Shown in pieces: positions 18,462 to 27,027 of a DNA stretch of 64,000 bases. The translations under genes were made by a program, and so were the position numbers. The notes under the pieces are model-generated. The model saw only the letters and a program-made list of their open reading frames with translations, had not been told where the DNA came from and did not search any database. Numbering within the stretch: position 1 is the stretch's first letter; each line of letters begins with the position of its first letter. This stretch comes from Luteimonas arsenica (GTDB lineage Bacteria > Pseudomonadota > Gammaproteobacteria > Xanthomonadales > Xanthomonadaceae): assembly GCF_004352825.1 (NCBI RefSeq), contig NZ_SJRW01000002.1, positions 744,001 through 808,000 on the forward strand. The letters run 5' to 3'.

Positions 18462-19301
18462 ATGGAACTTGAACACAGCGTCTCTGCATGCCTGGCCTGG
18501 GCGCATCCGCGCATCGATCCGGGCGAGGCGGCGATGCTGCTGCAGCACGTGCTGGGCCGCCCGCAGGCCTGGCTTTACGCCCATGGCGAAGACCCGGTGC
18601 CCGATGCCGCCCTGGCCGGGTTCCGTACCCTGGTGGCCCGGCGCGTGGCCGGCGAGCCGGTGGCCTACCTGCTCGGCCGCCGCGGCTTCTGGACCCTGGA
18701 CCTGGCGGTGACGCCCGACACCCTGATCCCGCGCCCGGAGACCGAGTTGCTGGTTGAACAGGCGCTGGCGAGGCTCGATCCCGCCGCGCCGGCGCGGGTG
18801 GCCGACCTCGGCACCGGCAGCGGCGCGATCGCCCTGGCCATCGCCAGCGAGCGGCCGCTGGCGCGGATGGTCGCCACCGACCGCAGTGACGCGGCGCTGG
18901 CGGTGGCGCGCGGCAACGCGACCGCGAACGGGCTGGGCGATCGGGTGGAGTTCCGCGCCGGCGACTGGTTCGCGCCGCTGGCCGGGGAGCGTTTCGACCT
19001 GGTGGCCAGCAATCCGCCCTACATCGCCGACGGCGACCCGCACCTGGCGCAGGGCGACCTGCGGCACGAACCGCCGTCCGCGCTGGCCTCCGGAGCCGAC
19101 GGCCTCGATGCGATCCGCGCGATCGTCGCGGCCGCGCCCGCGCACCTGTCGGCCGGCGGCTGGCTGCTGCTGGAGCACGGCTTCGAGCAGGGGGCGGCGG
19201 TGCGCGCGCTGCTGGCCGAAAGAGGCTTCGTCGACGTAGCGACGGTGCCCGATCTGGAGGGCCGTGACCGGGTCAGCCTGGGGCGAACTGCGGCGGCCTG
19301 A
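18462..19301 (+). CDS. prmC: Release-factor glutamine N5-methyltransferase PrmC
   Basis: PrmC methylates the glutamine of the GGQ motif in RF1 and RF2 (prfA is in this window). The 279-residue product has a helical N-terminal substrate-binding domain, the linker motif [17 protein letters not shown]-binding [16 protein letters not shown], and the catalytic NPPY motif in [16 protein letters not shown]. The ATG at 18462 is preferred; a TTG two codons earlier is possible. No ribosome-binding site is evident. It is divergent from ahpC and shares the AT-rich upstream region. Confidence 0.94.
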   Translation: MELEHSVSACLAWAHPRIDPGEAAMLLQHVLGRPQAWLYAHGEDPVPDAALAGFRTLVARRVAGEPVAYLLGRRGFWTLDLAVTPDTLIPRPETELLVEQALARLDPAAPARVADLGTGSGAIALAIASERPLARMVATDRSDAALAVARGNATANGLGDRVEFRAGDWFAPLAGERFDLVASNPPYIADGDPHLAQGDLRHEPPSALASGADGLDAIRAIVAAAPAHLSAGGWLLLEHGFEQGAAVRALLAERGFVDVATVPDLEGRDRVSLGRTAAA

Positions 19302-19351
19302 ACAGGTCCGGCTGATAGACTGGCGCGGTTTTCGCCACGAGGTGCCGCCGC

Positions 19352-20293
19352 ATGCGCACGCTGTATCCCGAGATCCAGCCCTTCGACACCGGGACGCTCC
19401 GCGTCGACGATCGCCACGTCCTGTACTACGAGCAGTGCGGCAACCCCGACGGCAAGCCGGTGGTGATGCTGCACGGCGGTCCCGGCGGCGGCTGCACCGA
19501 CAAGATGCGGCGTTTCCACGATCCGGCGAAGTACCGCATCGTGCTGTTCGACCAGCGCGGTTCGGGCCGCTCCACGCCGCACGCCGACCTGGTCGACAAC
19601 ACCACCTGGCACCTGGTCGACGACATCGAGCGCCTGCGCGAGCACCTTGGCATCGAGCGCTGGCAGGTCTTCGGCGGTTCCTGGGGCTCGACCCTGGCTC
19701 TGGCCTATGCGCAGAGCCACCCGAAGAAGGTCACCGAGCTGGTGCTGCGCGGCATCTTCATGCTGCGCCGCTGGGAGCTGGAGTGGTTCTACCAGGAAGG
19801 CGCCTCGCGCCTGTTCCCGGAGGCCTGGCAGCACTACATCGCCGCCATCCCGGAGAGCGAGCGCGGCGACCTGATCGGCGCCTTCCACCGCCGCCTGACC
19901 TCCGACGACGAGGCCACCCGCCTGGCCGCGGCCCGTGCCTGGAGCGTCTGGGAGGGGGCGACCAGCTTCCTGCACATCGACCCGGACTTCATGGCCGACC
20001 ACGAGGACGCCCAGTTCGCGCTGGCCTTCGCCCGGATCGAGAACCACTACTTCACCAACGCCGGCTTCTTCGAGTGCGACGACCAGCTGCTGCGCGACGC
20101 CTACCGCATCGTCGACATCCCCGGCGTGATCGTGCACGGCCGCTACGACGTGGTCTGCCCGGTCCAGAACGCGCATGACCTGCACCAGGTGTGGCCAAAG
20201 GCCGAACTGGTCATCACCCCCGCCTCCGGCCACTCGGCCTTCGAGGCGGAGAACATCGACGCCCTGGTGCAGGCGACCGACCGCTTCGCCTGA
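19352..20293 (+). CDS. pip: Proline iminopeptidase (S33 family)
   Basis: A 313-residue alpha/beta hydrolase releasing N-terminal proline from peptides. The oxyanion motif HGGPGGGC, the DQRGSGRSTPHA segment, the nucleophile elbow FGGSWGSTLALAYAQ and the C-terminal catalytic histidine in PASGHSAFEAE are all conserved with Xanthomonas and Serratia enzymes. No signal peptide, so cytoplasmic. It follows prmC by 50 bp on the same strand and converges on the Nudix gene with a 9-bp gap. Confidence 0.93.
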   Translation: MRTLYPEIQPFDTGTLRVDDRHVLYYEQCGNPDGKPVVMLHGGPGGGCTDKMRRFHDPAKYRIVLFDQRGSGRSTPHADLVDNTTWHLVDDIERLREHLGIERWQVFGGSWGSTLALAYAQSHPKKVTELVLRGIFMLRRWELEWFYQEGASRLFPEAWQHYIAAIPESERGDLIGAFHRRLTSDDEATRLAAARAWSVWEGATSFLHIDPDFMADHEDAQFALAFARIENHYFTNAGFFECDDQLLRDAYRIVDIPGVIVHGRYDVVCPVQNAHDLHQVWPKAELVITPASGHSAFEAENIDALVQATDRFA

Positions 20294-20302
20294 GCCCGCC
20301 CC

Positions 20303-20863
20303 TCAGGCCTTGGACCCGTCCGGGTTGTGCTCGATCATCCACAGCCCGGCCCAGAGCTTCAGGTCCAGCTCGTAGCCCTCGGCGTACTTCTGCATCAGCC
20401 ACGCCGGCGCGGTGGCACGCGGCACCGCGTGCACGGTGATGTTCTCGTCGGCCACGCCGCCGCCGTCGCCGACCTTGCGCAGGTCGAGCGCGCGGGCGAA
20501 GGCGATGCGCTCGTTGCTCATCCCCGACGAGGTGGGGCCGACCAGCAGCACGTCGATGCGCCCGGCCTCCCAGCCGGTCTCCTCGACCAGTTCGCGGCGC
20601 GCGGCCGACTCCAGGGTGTCGCCGTCGAAGTCGTCACCGACCAGCCCGGCCGGCATCTCGATCGTGCGCGCGCCCAGCGGCACCCGGTACTGCTCGACGA
20701 AGAGCACGTCGTCGTCGGGCGTCACCGCGATCACCAGCACGGCCAGGCCGTCCTTGCCGTGGGTGCGTTCGCAGGATTCCCAGTGGCCGCGCCTGACCAT
20801 GCGCAGCCATTCGCCCTCGTACAGGACCTCGGGCGCGTCCGTGTCGGATATCGTCTTGTCCAT
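20303..20863 (-). CDS. Nudix hydrolase (ADP-ribose pyrophosphatase-like)
   Basis: A 186-residue Nudix enzyme. The catalytic helix is recognisable as SAARRELVEETGWEAG, preceded by EMPAGLVGDDFDGDTLE. Compared with the standard box (G-x5-E-x7-REUxEExGU) the loop before the helix is longer and the first conserved Glu position reads Asp. Upstream strands VEQYRVPLGARTIEMPAG match the ADP-ribose pyrophosphatase subgroup, but the substrate is uncertain. It lies 9 bp downstream of the exonuclease gene on the same strand, so it is probably co-transcribed with it and the nitroreductase. Confidence 0.85.
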   Translation of the reverse strand: MDKTISDTDAPEVLYEGEWLRMVRRGHWESCERTHGKDGLAVLVIAVTPDDDVLFVEQYRVPLGARTIEMPAGLVGDDFDGDTLESAARRELVEETGWEAGRIDVLLVGPTSSGMSNERIAFARALDLRKVGDGGGVADENITVHAVPRATAPAWLMQKYAEGYELDLKLWAGLWMIEHNPDGSKA

Positions 20864-20872
20864 GTCCCGATC

Positions 20873-21805
20873 CTAACCCTGTGGCATGGCGGCCGTGGGA
20901 CGGTCGCCGACCGCCTCCAGCCGGCGCCGGGTCATCGGGCCAAAGCCCACCGCGTCGGCGAAGGCGGACAGGGTGCCGGTATCCACGGACGCGCGCGCGA
21001 ACGGCGGCGCGGCATCCTCCAGCGGCGCGTCGCGGGTGATCGTCGACAGCTGCCGGCAGAGCAGGGCCTGGGCGCGGTGCTCGCGCAGCCGCGCGGCCAC
21101 CGTGGCCGCGCCGCGCAGGCGCAGGAAGGCGACCTCGTCGATGCGCTCGAGCAGGGCGTCCAGGCTGCCGAAGTGCCCCAGCAGCACCGCTGCGGTCTTG
21201 CTGCCGATGCCCGGCACGCCGGGGATGTTGTCGACCGCGTCGCCGCACAGCGCCAGGTAGTCGGCGACCTGGTGGGCGTGCACGCCGTGGCGCGCCTTGA
21301 CCCCGGCCGCGCCCCAGCGCTGGCCGCGGGCATAGTCCCACTGCTCGTCATTGGCCTGCAGCAGCTGCGAGAGGTCCTTGTCGGCGGACACGATCACGCC
21401 GCGGAAGCCATCGCCGCGCGCCCGCGTGAGCGCGGTGCCGATCAGGTCGTCGGCCTCGTACTCGCGATGCGCCAGCACCGGCAGGCCGAGTGCGGCGCAC
21501 AGCGCCTTGCAGTAGGCGAACTGGCGCTTGAGCTCGGCCGGCGCCGGATCGCGGTTGGCCTTGTAGGCCGGGTACAGCGCGTTGCGGAAGCAGGAGTCCA
21601 GGGCCTCGTCGAAGGCGATGGCGATGTGCCGCGGCCGCTCGCGCTCGAGCAGGTCGAGCAGGAAGCGGGCGAAGCCGTGCACCGCGTTGGTCGGCCAGCC
21701 GTCGGCGTCGTGGAAGCCGTCGGCCGGCATCGAATGCCAGGCCCGGAACACGTACAGGCTGGCGTCGACCAGATAAAGCGGCGGTGCAGGCGCGGGCAGG
21801 CTCAC
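20873..21805 (-). CDS. xni: Flap endonuclease / 5'-3' exonuclease (Xni/ExoIX-like)
   Basis: A 310-residue single-domain member of the FEN family, related to the 5' nuclease domain of DNA polymerase I. Acidic metal-site motifs YLVDASLYVFRAW, IAFDEALD, EADDLIGTAL and VIVSADKDLSQLL are visible, with a helix-hairpin-helix GVPGIGSKTAAVLLGHFGS for DNA binding. I chose the GTG start that overlaps the upstream nitroreductase stop codon by 4 nt; the frame is open further upstream but that sequence is the nitroreductase gene read in another frame. Likely role is flap removal in DNA repair or replication. Confidence 0.88.
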   Translation of the reverse strand: MSLPAPAPPLYLVDASLYVFRAWHSMPADGFHDADGWPTNAVHGFARFLLDLLERERPRHIAIAFDEALDSCFRNALYPAYKANRDPAPAELKRQFAYCKALCAALGLPVLAHREYEADDLIGTALTRARGDGFRGVIVSADKDLSQLLQANDEQWDYARGQRWGAAGVKARHGVHAHQVADYLALCGDAVDNIPGVPGIGSKTAAVLLGHFGSLDALLERIDEVAFLRLRGAATVAARLREHRAQALLCRQLSTITRDAPLEDAAPPFARASVDTGTLSAFADAVGFGPMTRRRLEAVGDRPTAAMPQG

Positions 21806-22422
21806 GCCGGCGGGGTCCAGTCCCGCAGCAGGGCGTCGGGATCGGGGCGGTCGCGCTCGGGCGGCACGAGCTTCGGGGTGCCGATGTGGATGAAGCCGGC
21901 GATGCGTTCGTTGGCGCCCAGGCCGAGCAGGGCCATGACCTCGGGGTCGTAGGCCGGCCAGCCGGTCAGCCACGAGGCGCCGAAGCCCAGGCCCTGGGCC
22001 GCCTGCAGCAGGGCGAAGCAGGTGCAGCCGGCGGTGAGCAGGCGCTCCTGCTCGGGGATCGCGCCGTCGTCCGGATCGAGCACCGCGATGGCGACGATCA
22101 CCAGCGGTGCATGCGAGAAGCGCGCACGGTCCTTGTCGACGGCGGCCTCGCCGGCCTCGGGCCGCAGCGCCAGCCCGCGCGCCGCGACCGCTTCGCCCAG
22201 CGCGTAGCGGGCCGCGCCGGCGATGGCCAGGAAGCGGAAGGGGACGCGCTTGCCATGGTCGGGCACGCGCACCGCCGAGGCGAGCATGCGGCGGAGCGCC
22301 GTGGGGTCCGGACCGGGCTCCGCCAACTGCCTCGCGGGCACCGAGCGGCGGCTGTCGAGTGCGGCCAGGAGGGCGGGGTCGGGGCTAATTGCGATTGCAG
22401 TCACAGACGTCGATGGCTCCAT
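21802..22422 (-). CDS. Nitroreductase-family oxidoreductase (YdjA-like)
   Basis: A 206-residue FMN-dependent oxidoreductase of the compact nitroreductase subgroup. Evidence: the N-terminal substrate/FMN segment DSRRSVPARQL, the VPDHGKRVPFRFLAI stretch typical of YdjA-like enzymes, GCTCFALLQAAQGLGFGASW, and the terminal GFIHIGTPKLVPPER. The natural substrate is unknown. The ATG at 22422 is divergent from the DUF1631 gene with a short 50-bp interval, and its stop overlaps the exonuclease start, making a three-gene unit with the Nudix gene. Confidence 0.88.
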   Translation of the reverse strand: MEPSTSVTAIAISPDPALLAALDSRRSVPARQLAEPGPDPTALRRMLASAVRVPDHGKRVPFRFLAIAGAARYALGEAVAARGLALRPEAGEAAVDKDRARFSHAPLVIVAIAVLDPDDGAIPEQERLLTAGCTCFALLQAAQGLGFGASWLTGWPAYDPEVMALLGLGANERIAGFIHIGTPKLVPPERDRPDPDALLRDWTPPA

Positions 22423-22472
22423 TCAGGGATGGTACGCACGGGTGCAACCCTGTGCACCGTATGCTTCCCCCG

Positions 22473-24926
22473 ATGATCGCAGAAGAGTCCACAGGCTTCG
22501 CTCCCGTCAAATCGCGCCATGGCTCGATGCGTGACCCCGTGCGTCTTTTCGACACGCTCAGGCGCGAGTCGGTGACCGCGCTGGGCGGCGTCCTGTCCGG
22601 CTTCTGGGGCACCATCGAGGAGCAGGTCCGGCTGGAGGCGCTGGCCGGCCATGACTACAGCGGCGCCCAGGACGACCGCATGGCGGTGATGGCCCTCGGC
22701 CACCGCGCCCTGGACCTGGCCACGCGCTACCGCGAATCGCTGGAGCGCGAGTTCGACGCCTGGCGCAAGCCGGCCGTGGTGCGCACGGGCGACAAGTCCC
22801 TGAGCCTGATGTCCGAGGGTGAGCTGGAAATCCACCTTGCGGGCCAGCACACCCAGGAGCTGCTCGACCACCAGTTCCTGCATCCGCTGGAGCAGCTCGA
22901 AGAGCGCCTGCAGGCCCTGGCCGGCGCGCTGGGCGTGGAAGGCAAGCGGCCCAACCCGGTGCGTCCGGAGGCGGCGGTCGCGGCTTTCGTCGAGCTGTTC
23001 GGCGCCGAGGACCTGACCCGCGGCCTGCGCCCGCTGGTGTTCAACCAGTTCGACAAGCGCCTGCCCGAGGTGCTGGGCGACCTCTACGAAAAGCTCAACG
23101 AAATGCTGGAAAGTGCCGGCTTCGGATTCCAGTCCGGTGGCGGCGCTCGTGGCGCGCGGGGACGCGGAGCGGCCGGCGGTGCCTCTGCGGGCACGTCTGC
23201 CGGTGGCGGGGTTGGGGGCGATGCCGCTGCGGGCTCCGCCCAGGGCGATGCCGGCTGGGTGCCCGATGGTGGCCTCGTGGAGCATTCCGGTAGCGGGACC
23301 GGCATCGCTGGCGGGGCATCGGGTCCCGGAAGCCCCATGGGTCCGACCGCCGGCGGAATGGCTGCCGGCCGCGGTGGCATGGGCGTGCCTGCCGATGGCG
23401 GCATCGGCGCTTCGATCGCAGGGAGCGCGCTGCATGCAGCGGCCGCCGAAGGTCGTCCGCCACGCTACCGCGACGTGGTGCGCGAGCAGCTTGCGCACTG
23501 GCGCGCGGCCGGCGCGGGCGAAGCGGCCGCGGCGGCTGCGGGCGAGCAGGACGCCGAGGGCTGGGCCGAGGATGCGCGCGTGTTGCGTACCGAAGACCTG
23601 CTCAACGTCGCACAGATCCTCCAGGGCGACGATGCCGGCCAATACGCGCGCGCGCTTGCGGCCGCGGATGCCCGCGAACTCAGCCGGGTGATGCGCGAGG
23701 CCATCCTCGGCGGCGTGCGCCAGCTCGGCTTCGACGCGGACGCCACCCATTTCAGCGTCGATGAAGAGGATGCGATCGACCTCGTCGGCATGCTTTTCAG
23801 CTCGATCAGCGACGCCAACGACCTCGAGGACCGCGCCCGCGACTTCTTCGGCCGCCTGGTGGTGCCCTACCTGAAGGTGGCGCTGACCGACGACTCCATG
23901 TTCAACCGCCGCAGCCACCCGGCGCGGCGCCTGCTCGACGTACTGACCGAGGCCTGCGACGGCAACGCCGGGCAGACGCCGCAGGACCGGGAGACCCTGG
24001 ACAGCGCCGAGCGCGCGGTCGACCGGGTGGTCGAGGAGTACGACGAGGACCAGGCCATCTTCGAGCTCGCCGCCAGCGAACTGCGCGACCAGTTGGAGCA
24101 GCAGCGCCGGCGCAGCGACCTGGCCGAGAAGCGTGCCGCGGAGGCGATCCATGGCCGCGAGCGGCTGCAGCAGGCCCGTGCCCATGCGGCGGACCTCGTG
24201 GCGTCGCGGCTGTCAGGGCGCCCGCTGACCGCGGCGGTCGCACAGTTCATCGACCAGCACTGGCGGCACCACCTCACCCAGGCCTGGTTGCGCGACGGGG
24301 CGGGCAGCAGCCGCCACCATGAGGCGATCGCGCTGGGCGATGCCATGGTCCAGGTCGACGCGGATGCGGCCCAGGGGCGCGGCCGCGTGGTCGCCGAGCA
24401 GTTGCTGGCGCTGCAGGTGCCGCTGGGCGAGTGCTATTCCAGCTGCGGCATGGACGCCACCACTGCGCGCGACGCCATGGCCAGGATCATCTCCGCGCTG
24501 GGCCTGCCCGATTCGCCGCGCCGGGCCCATCGCGCCGAAGCCGTCGACGACGATCCGCCCGGCGGGGCTGACGATGCGGCGGCACTGTCCGGGCTGCAGC
24601 TGGCCGGTGGCACCGACACCCTCGAATTCGACCCCGAGATGGCGGCGCGCATGCGACGCCTGCGCGTGGGCCAGGGCCTGCGCCTGACCGACGAGGACGG
24701 CCACGAATCCGCGGCGCGGATCGCATGGATCAGTCCGCTGACCGGCCGCTTCCTGGTGGTCAACCGCCGCGGCGTGCGCAAGATGGTGGTTTCGCCGGAG
24801 GAGCTCACCGCCCTGGTGGCCGCGGGCCGCGTGTCCGTGCGCTCCACGGATGCCCCCTTCGACGAGGCCATGCGCCAGGTCTGGCAGCAGCTCAACCCGA
24901 AGCAGCGGGCGGCGGGCGGCGACTGA
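22473..24926 (+). CDS. DUF1631 family protein
   Basis: A large (about 817 residues) cytoplasmic protein recognised as DUF1631, sometimes mislabelled thymidine phosphorylase. The N-terminal helical region (LFDTLRRESVTALGGVLSGF to LYEKLNEMLESAG) is followed by a Gly/Ala-rich low-complexity segment of about 140 residues (roughly 23130-23560), a second helical region and a C-terminal beta-rich stretch (RIAWISPLTGRFLVVNRRG). Function is unknown. Start is uncertain: ATGs at 22461 and 22473; the latter lies 7 nt after TATGCT, which would give a leaderless mRNA. No signal peptide or membrane segment. Confidence 0.82.
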   Translation: MIAEESTGFAPVKSRHGSMRDPVRLFDTLRRESVTALGGVLSGFWGTIEEQVRLEALAGHDYSGAQDDRMAVMALGHRALDLATRYRESLEREFDAWRKPAVVRTGDKSLSLMSEGELEIHLAGQHTQELLDHQFLHPLEQLEERLQALAGALGVEGKRPNPVRPEAAVAAFVELFGAEDLTRGLRPLVFNQFDKRLPEVLGDLYEKLNEMLESAGFGFQSGGGARGARGRGAAGGASAGTSAGGGVGGDAAAGSAQGDAGWVPDGGLVEHSGSGTGIAGGASGPGSPMGPTAGGMAAGRGGMGVPADGGIGASIAGSALHAAAAEGRPPRYRDVVREQLAHWRAAGAGEAAAAAAGEQDAEGWAEDARVLRTEDLLNVAQILQGDDAGQYARALAAADARELSRVMREAILGGVRQLGFDADATHFSVDEEDAIDLVGMLFSSISDANDLEDRARDFFGRLVVPYLKVALTDDSMFNRRSHPARRLLDVLTEACDGNAGQTPQDRETLDSAERAVDRVVEEYDEDQAIFELAASELRDQLEQQRRRSDLAEKRAAEAIHGRERLQQARAHAADLVASRLSGRPLTAAVAQFIDQHWRHHLTQAWLRDGAGSSRHHEAIALGDAMVQVDADAAQGRGRVVAEQLLALQVPLGECYSSCGMDATTARDAMARIISALGLPDSPRRAHRAEAVDDDPPGGADDAAALSGLQLAGGTDTLEFDPEMAARMRRLRVGQGLRLTDEDGHESAARIAWISPLTGRFLVVNRRGVRKMVVSPEELTALVAAGRVSVRSTDAPFDEAMRQVWQQLNPKQRAAGGD

Positions 24927-24988
24927 CCCGCGTCGCGCGGGGTCGGCGCATTCGCTAGGATGGTCGCAGCGCAAACCGGGGAGCGGGT

Positions 24989-26083
24989 ATGGCAGTGAGC
25001 ATAGGCGTGGCGCGCGAAACCGCGCCGGGCGAACGACGGGTCGCCCTGACCCCGGAAACCTGCAGGAAGCTGGTGGCCGCAGGCGCGACGGTCGCCGTCG
25101 AACGTGGACTCGGCGCGCATGCGCACTTCCCCGACGAGGCCTATGCCGCTGCGGGCGCGAATCTGGTCGACGACGCGGCGTCCGCGCTGGCGGGCGCCGA
25201 TCTGGTGCTCTGCGTGCAGGCACCGCCGCCGGACGTGCTGGCCACGCTGCGCGAGGGCGCGGCGATCATCGGCCAGCTGCAGCCCGAGGCCGAGCCGGCG
25301 CGCGCCGAGGCGATCCGCGGACGTGGCCTGGTCGCCTTCCCGCTTGAACGCCTGCCGCGCACCACGCGCGCCCAGGCCATGGACATCCTCAGCTCACAGG
25401 CCGGCATGGCCGGCTACAAGGCGGTGCTGATCGCGGCGCAGCTGGCGCCGCGCTTCTTCCCGATGCTGACCACGGCGGCCGGCACCATCCGCCCGTCGAA
25501 GGTGCTGGTGATCGGCGCCGGCGTCGCCGGACTGCAGGCGGTGGCCACTGCGCGCCGGCTGGGCGCTCAGGTGGAGTGCTTTGACGTGCGTCCGGAGACG
25601 CGCGAGCAGATCGAATCCCTGGGTGGCCGCTTCCTCGACCTTGGCGTCAGCGCGGCGGGCGAGGGCGGCTATGCGCGCGCGCTCACCGACGAGGAGCGCG
25701 CCGAACAGCAGAGGCGCCTGGGCGAGCACCTGCGTGGCATCGACGCCATCGTCTGCACCGCGGCGGTGCCCGGGCGGCCGGCGCCGAAGATCGTCACCGC
25801 CGCGATGGTGGCGGGCATGGCGCCCGGCAGCGTGATCGTCGATCTCGCCGCCGAAACCGGCGGCAACTGCGAGCTGACCCGCCCGGGCGAGACCATCGAT
25901 GCCGATGGCGTCACTGTGGCCGGCCCGCTCAACCTCGCCAGCAGCGGCGCCCTGCATGCCAGCGAGATGTTCGCGCGCAACGTCTTCAACTTCGCCAGCC
26001 TGCTGGTGTCCGAAGGCGCGCTCGCCTTCGACTGGGACGACGAGCTGCTGGCGAAGACCGTCTGGCCGCCGCGCGAGGCCTGA
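24989..26083 (+). CDS. pntAA: NAD(P) transhydrogenase subunit alpha, part 1
   Basis: The NAD-binding domain I of the proton-pumping transhydrogenase, 364 residues, as the split form found in many proteobacteria. Motifs: IGVARETAPGERRVALTPE at the N-terminus, the alanine-dehydrogenase-like loop AMDILSSQAGMAGYKAVL, and the NAD-binding fold VLVIGAGVAGLQAVATARRL. A GGGGAGCGGG ribosome-binding site precedes the ATG. In most relatives pntAB and pntB follow directly; here an inverted three-gene sigma-factor operon of about 1.45 kb intervenes. A GC hairpin at 26104-26120 closes the gene. Confidence 0.95.
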   Translation: MAVSIGVARETAPGERRVALTPETCRKLVAAGATVAVERGLGAHAHFPDEAYAAAGANLVDDAASALAGADLVLCVQAPPPDVLATLREGAAIIGQLQPEAEPARAEAIRGRGLVAFPLERLPRTTRAQAMDILSSQAGMAGYKAVLIAAQLAPRFFPMLTTAAGTIRPSKVLVIGAGVAGLQAVATARRLGAQVECFDVRPETREQIESLGGRFLDLGVSAAGEGGYARALTDEERAEQQRRLGEHLRGIDAIVCTAAVPGRPAPKIVTAAMVAGMAPGSVIVDLAAETGGNCELTRPGETIDADGVTVAGPLNLASSGALHASEMFARNVFNFASLLVSEGALAFDWDDELLAKTVWPPREA

Positions 26084-26103
26084 GGCCTGCGTCGCACACG
26101 CCG

Positions 26104-26120
26104 GCCGGGCGCTGCCCGGC
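26104..26120. terminator. GC hairpin between convergent pntAA and DUF3106 gene
   Basis: GCCGGGC-GCT-GCCCGGC, a perfect 7-bp stem, lies 20 bp after the pntAA stop and 35 bp from the DUF3106 gene stop. No U-tract. A possible bidirectional transcript end, which would separate pntAA from pntAB. Confidence 0.45.
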
Positions 26121-26155
26121 GCGGGTTGCCGGCCGTCGTTGTGCCGTCGCTTCGC

Positions 26156-26635
26156 TCAGCGGTCGCGCTGTGGCTCCGACCGGCGCGGCGGCTTCGGCGC
26201 GTCGGGCGGCGCGGGGTTGGCCTTGACCCAGGCGCGGCGCTGCTCGGGCGTCATCTTTTCCCATTGCTCGCGCAGCGCCTGGCGCTCGGCTTCGGGCAGG
26301 GACTGCATCCGCGCATAGAGCGCGCGCATGGCCTCGCGCTTTTCCGGATCGAGTTGGCGCCAGCGCTCTGCGCCATGGCGGGCGCGTTCGCGCTGCTCCG
26401 GACCCATCTCGCGCCAGCGCTCGGCGTGCGCCAGCATGTGCCCGCGCTTGTCCGGGTTGTCGTTCCAGCGCTGGCGGATCGGCGCGATCAGCGCCTCGCG
26501 CTGGGCGTCGGTGAGCTGCTCCCAGGCGGGGAGCCGGGCGTCGCCGGCCGCGCTCTGGGCGGCCGCCGGCAGCGCGATGGCGAGGGCCAGCGGCAGCAGG
26601 GCGGTGGCGATCATGGGGAATCGGATGGTCGGCAT
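26156..26635 (-). CDS. DUF3106 periplasmic protein
   Basis: A 159-residue exported protein: signal peptide ending near LPAAAQ, then a repetitive, Arg/Glu-rich helical region with recurring PEQR or PEKR turns (LTDAQREALIAPIRQRWN, MGPEQRERARHGAERWRQ, LDPEKREAM, MTPEQRRAW), and a Pro-rich tail. This matches DUF3106, whose members occur beside sigma factors and DUF3619 proteins in proteobacteria. The repeats resemble the LTPEQR turns of Spy/CpxP-type periplasmic chaperones, so a stress role is conceivable but unproven. It follows the DUF3619-like gene by 5 bp. Confidence 0.82.
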   Translation of the reverse strand: MPTIRFPMIATALLPLALAIALPAAAQSAAGDARLPAWEQLTDAQREALIAPIRQRWNDNPDKRGHMLAHAERWREMGPEQRERARHGAERWRQLDPEKREAMRALYARMQSLPEAERQALREQWEKMTPEQRRAWVKANPAPPDAPKPPRRSEPQRDR

Positions 26636-26640
26636 GGTTC

Positions 26641-27027
26641 TCACTCCATCGCCAGGAACTGGCTGTCCTGGGCGGCGAGCCACAGGTACAGGTCGGGGTC
26701 TTCGTCGAGGGCGACGAGGCCGTCCTCGTAGGTGGCCGCCTGCGCAGCCTCGGTGGCCGTGGCCAGCGACGGCAGCGCTTCGCCACCGGCGGGCACGGGC
26801 TCCGGCCCCGGCTGGCGCAGACCGATGACGAGCGCGAACATCGCCGCGAAGCCGGCGGCCAGCCACCAGCCGCCGGTGCGGCGGGCCGTCGCGGCCGGTG
26901 CCGCGGTCGCGGCGTTGGCGCGCCGCACCTGCAACTCGTACAGGGTCCGCGACGGGACCTGTTCGACCGCCTGCGCATGCAGCGCGCGCATCCTGTGGTC
27001 GAAATCGTCGTGGCGGTGCTCGTTCAT
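26641..27027 (-). CDS. DUF3619-like single-span membrane protein, putative anti-sigma factor
   Basis: A 128-residue protein with a cytoplasmic N-terminus (DHRMRALHAQAVEQVPSRTL), one membrane segment (WWLAAGFAAMFALVIGL) and a periplasmic acidic tail (DEDPDLYLWLAAQDSQFLAM). The arrangement, the sigma-factor neighbour and the DPDLYLWLA ending fit DUF3619. Its ATG overlaps the sigma-factor stop by 4 nt, as is common for sigma/anti-sigma pairs, so an anti-sigma role is inferred; no recognisable zinc-finger anti-sigma motif is present. Confidence 0.75.
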   Translation of the reverse strand: MNEHRHDDFDHRMRALHAQAVEQVPSRTLYELQVRRANAATAAPAATARRTGGWWLAAGFAAMFALVIGLRQPGPEPVPAGGEALPSLATATEAAQAATYEDGLVALDEDPDLYLWLAAQDSQFLAME

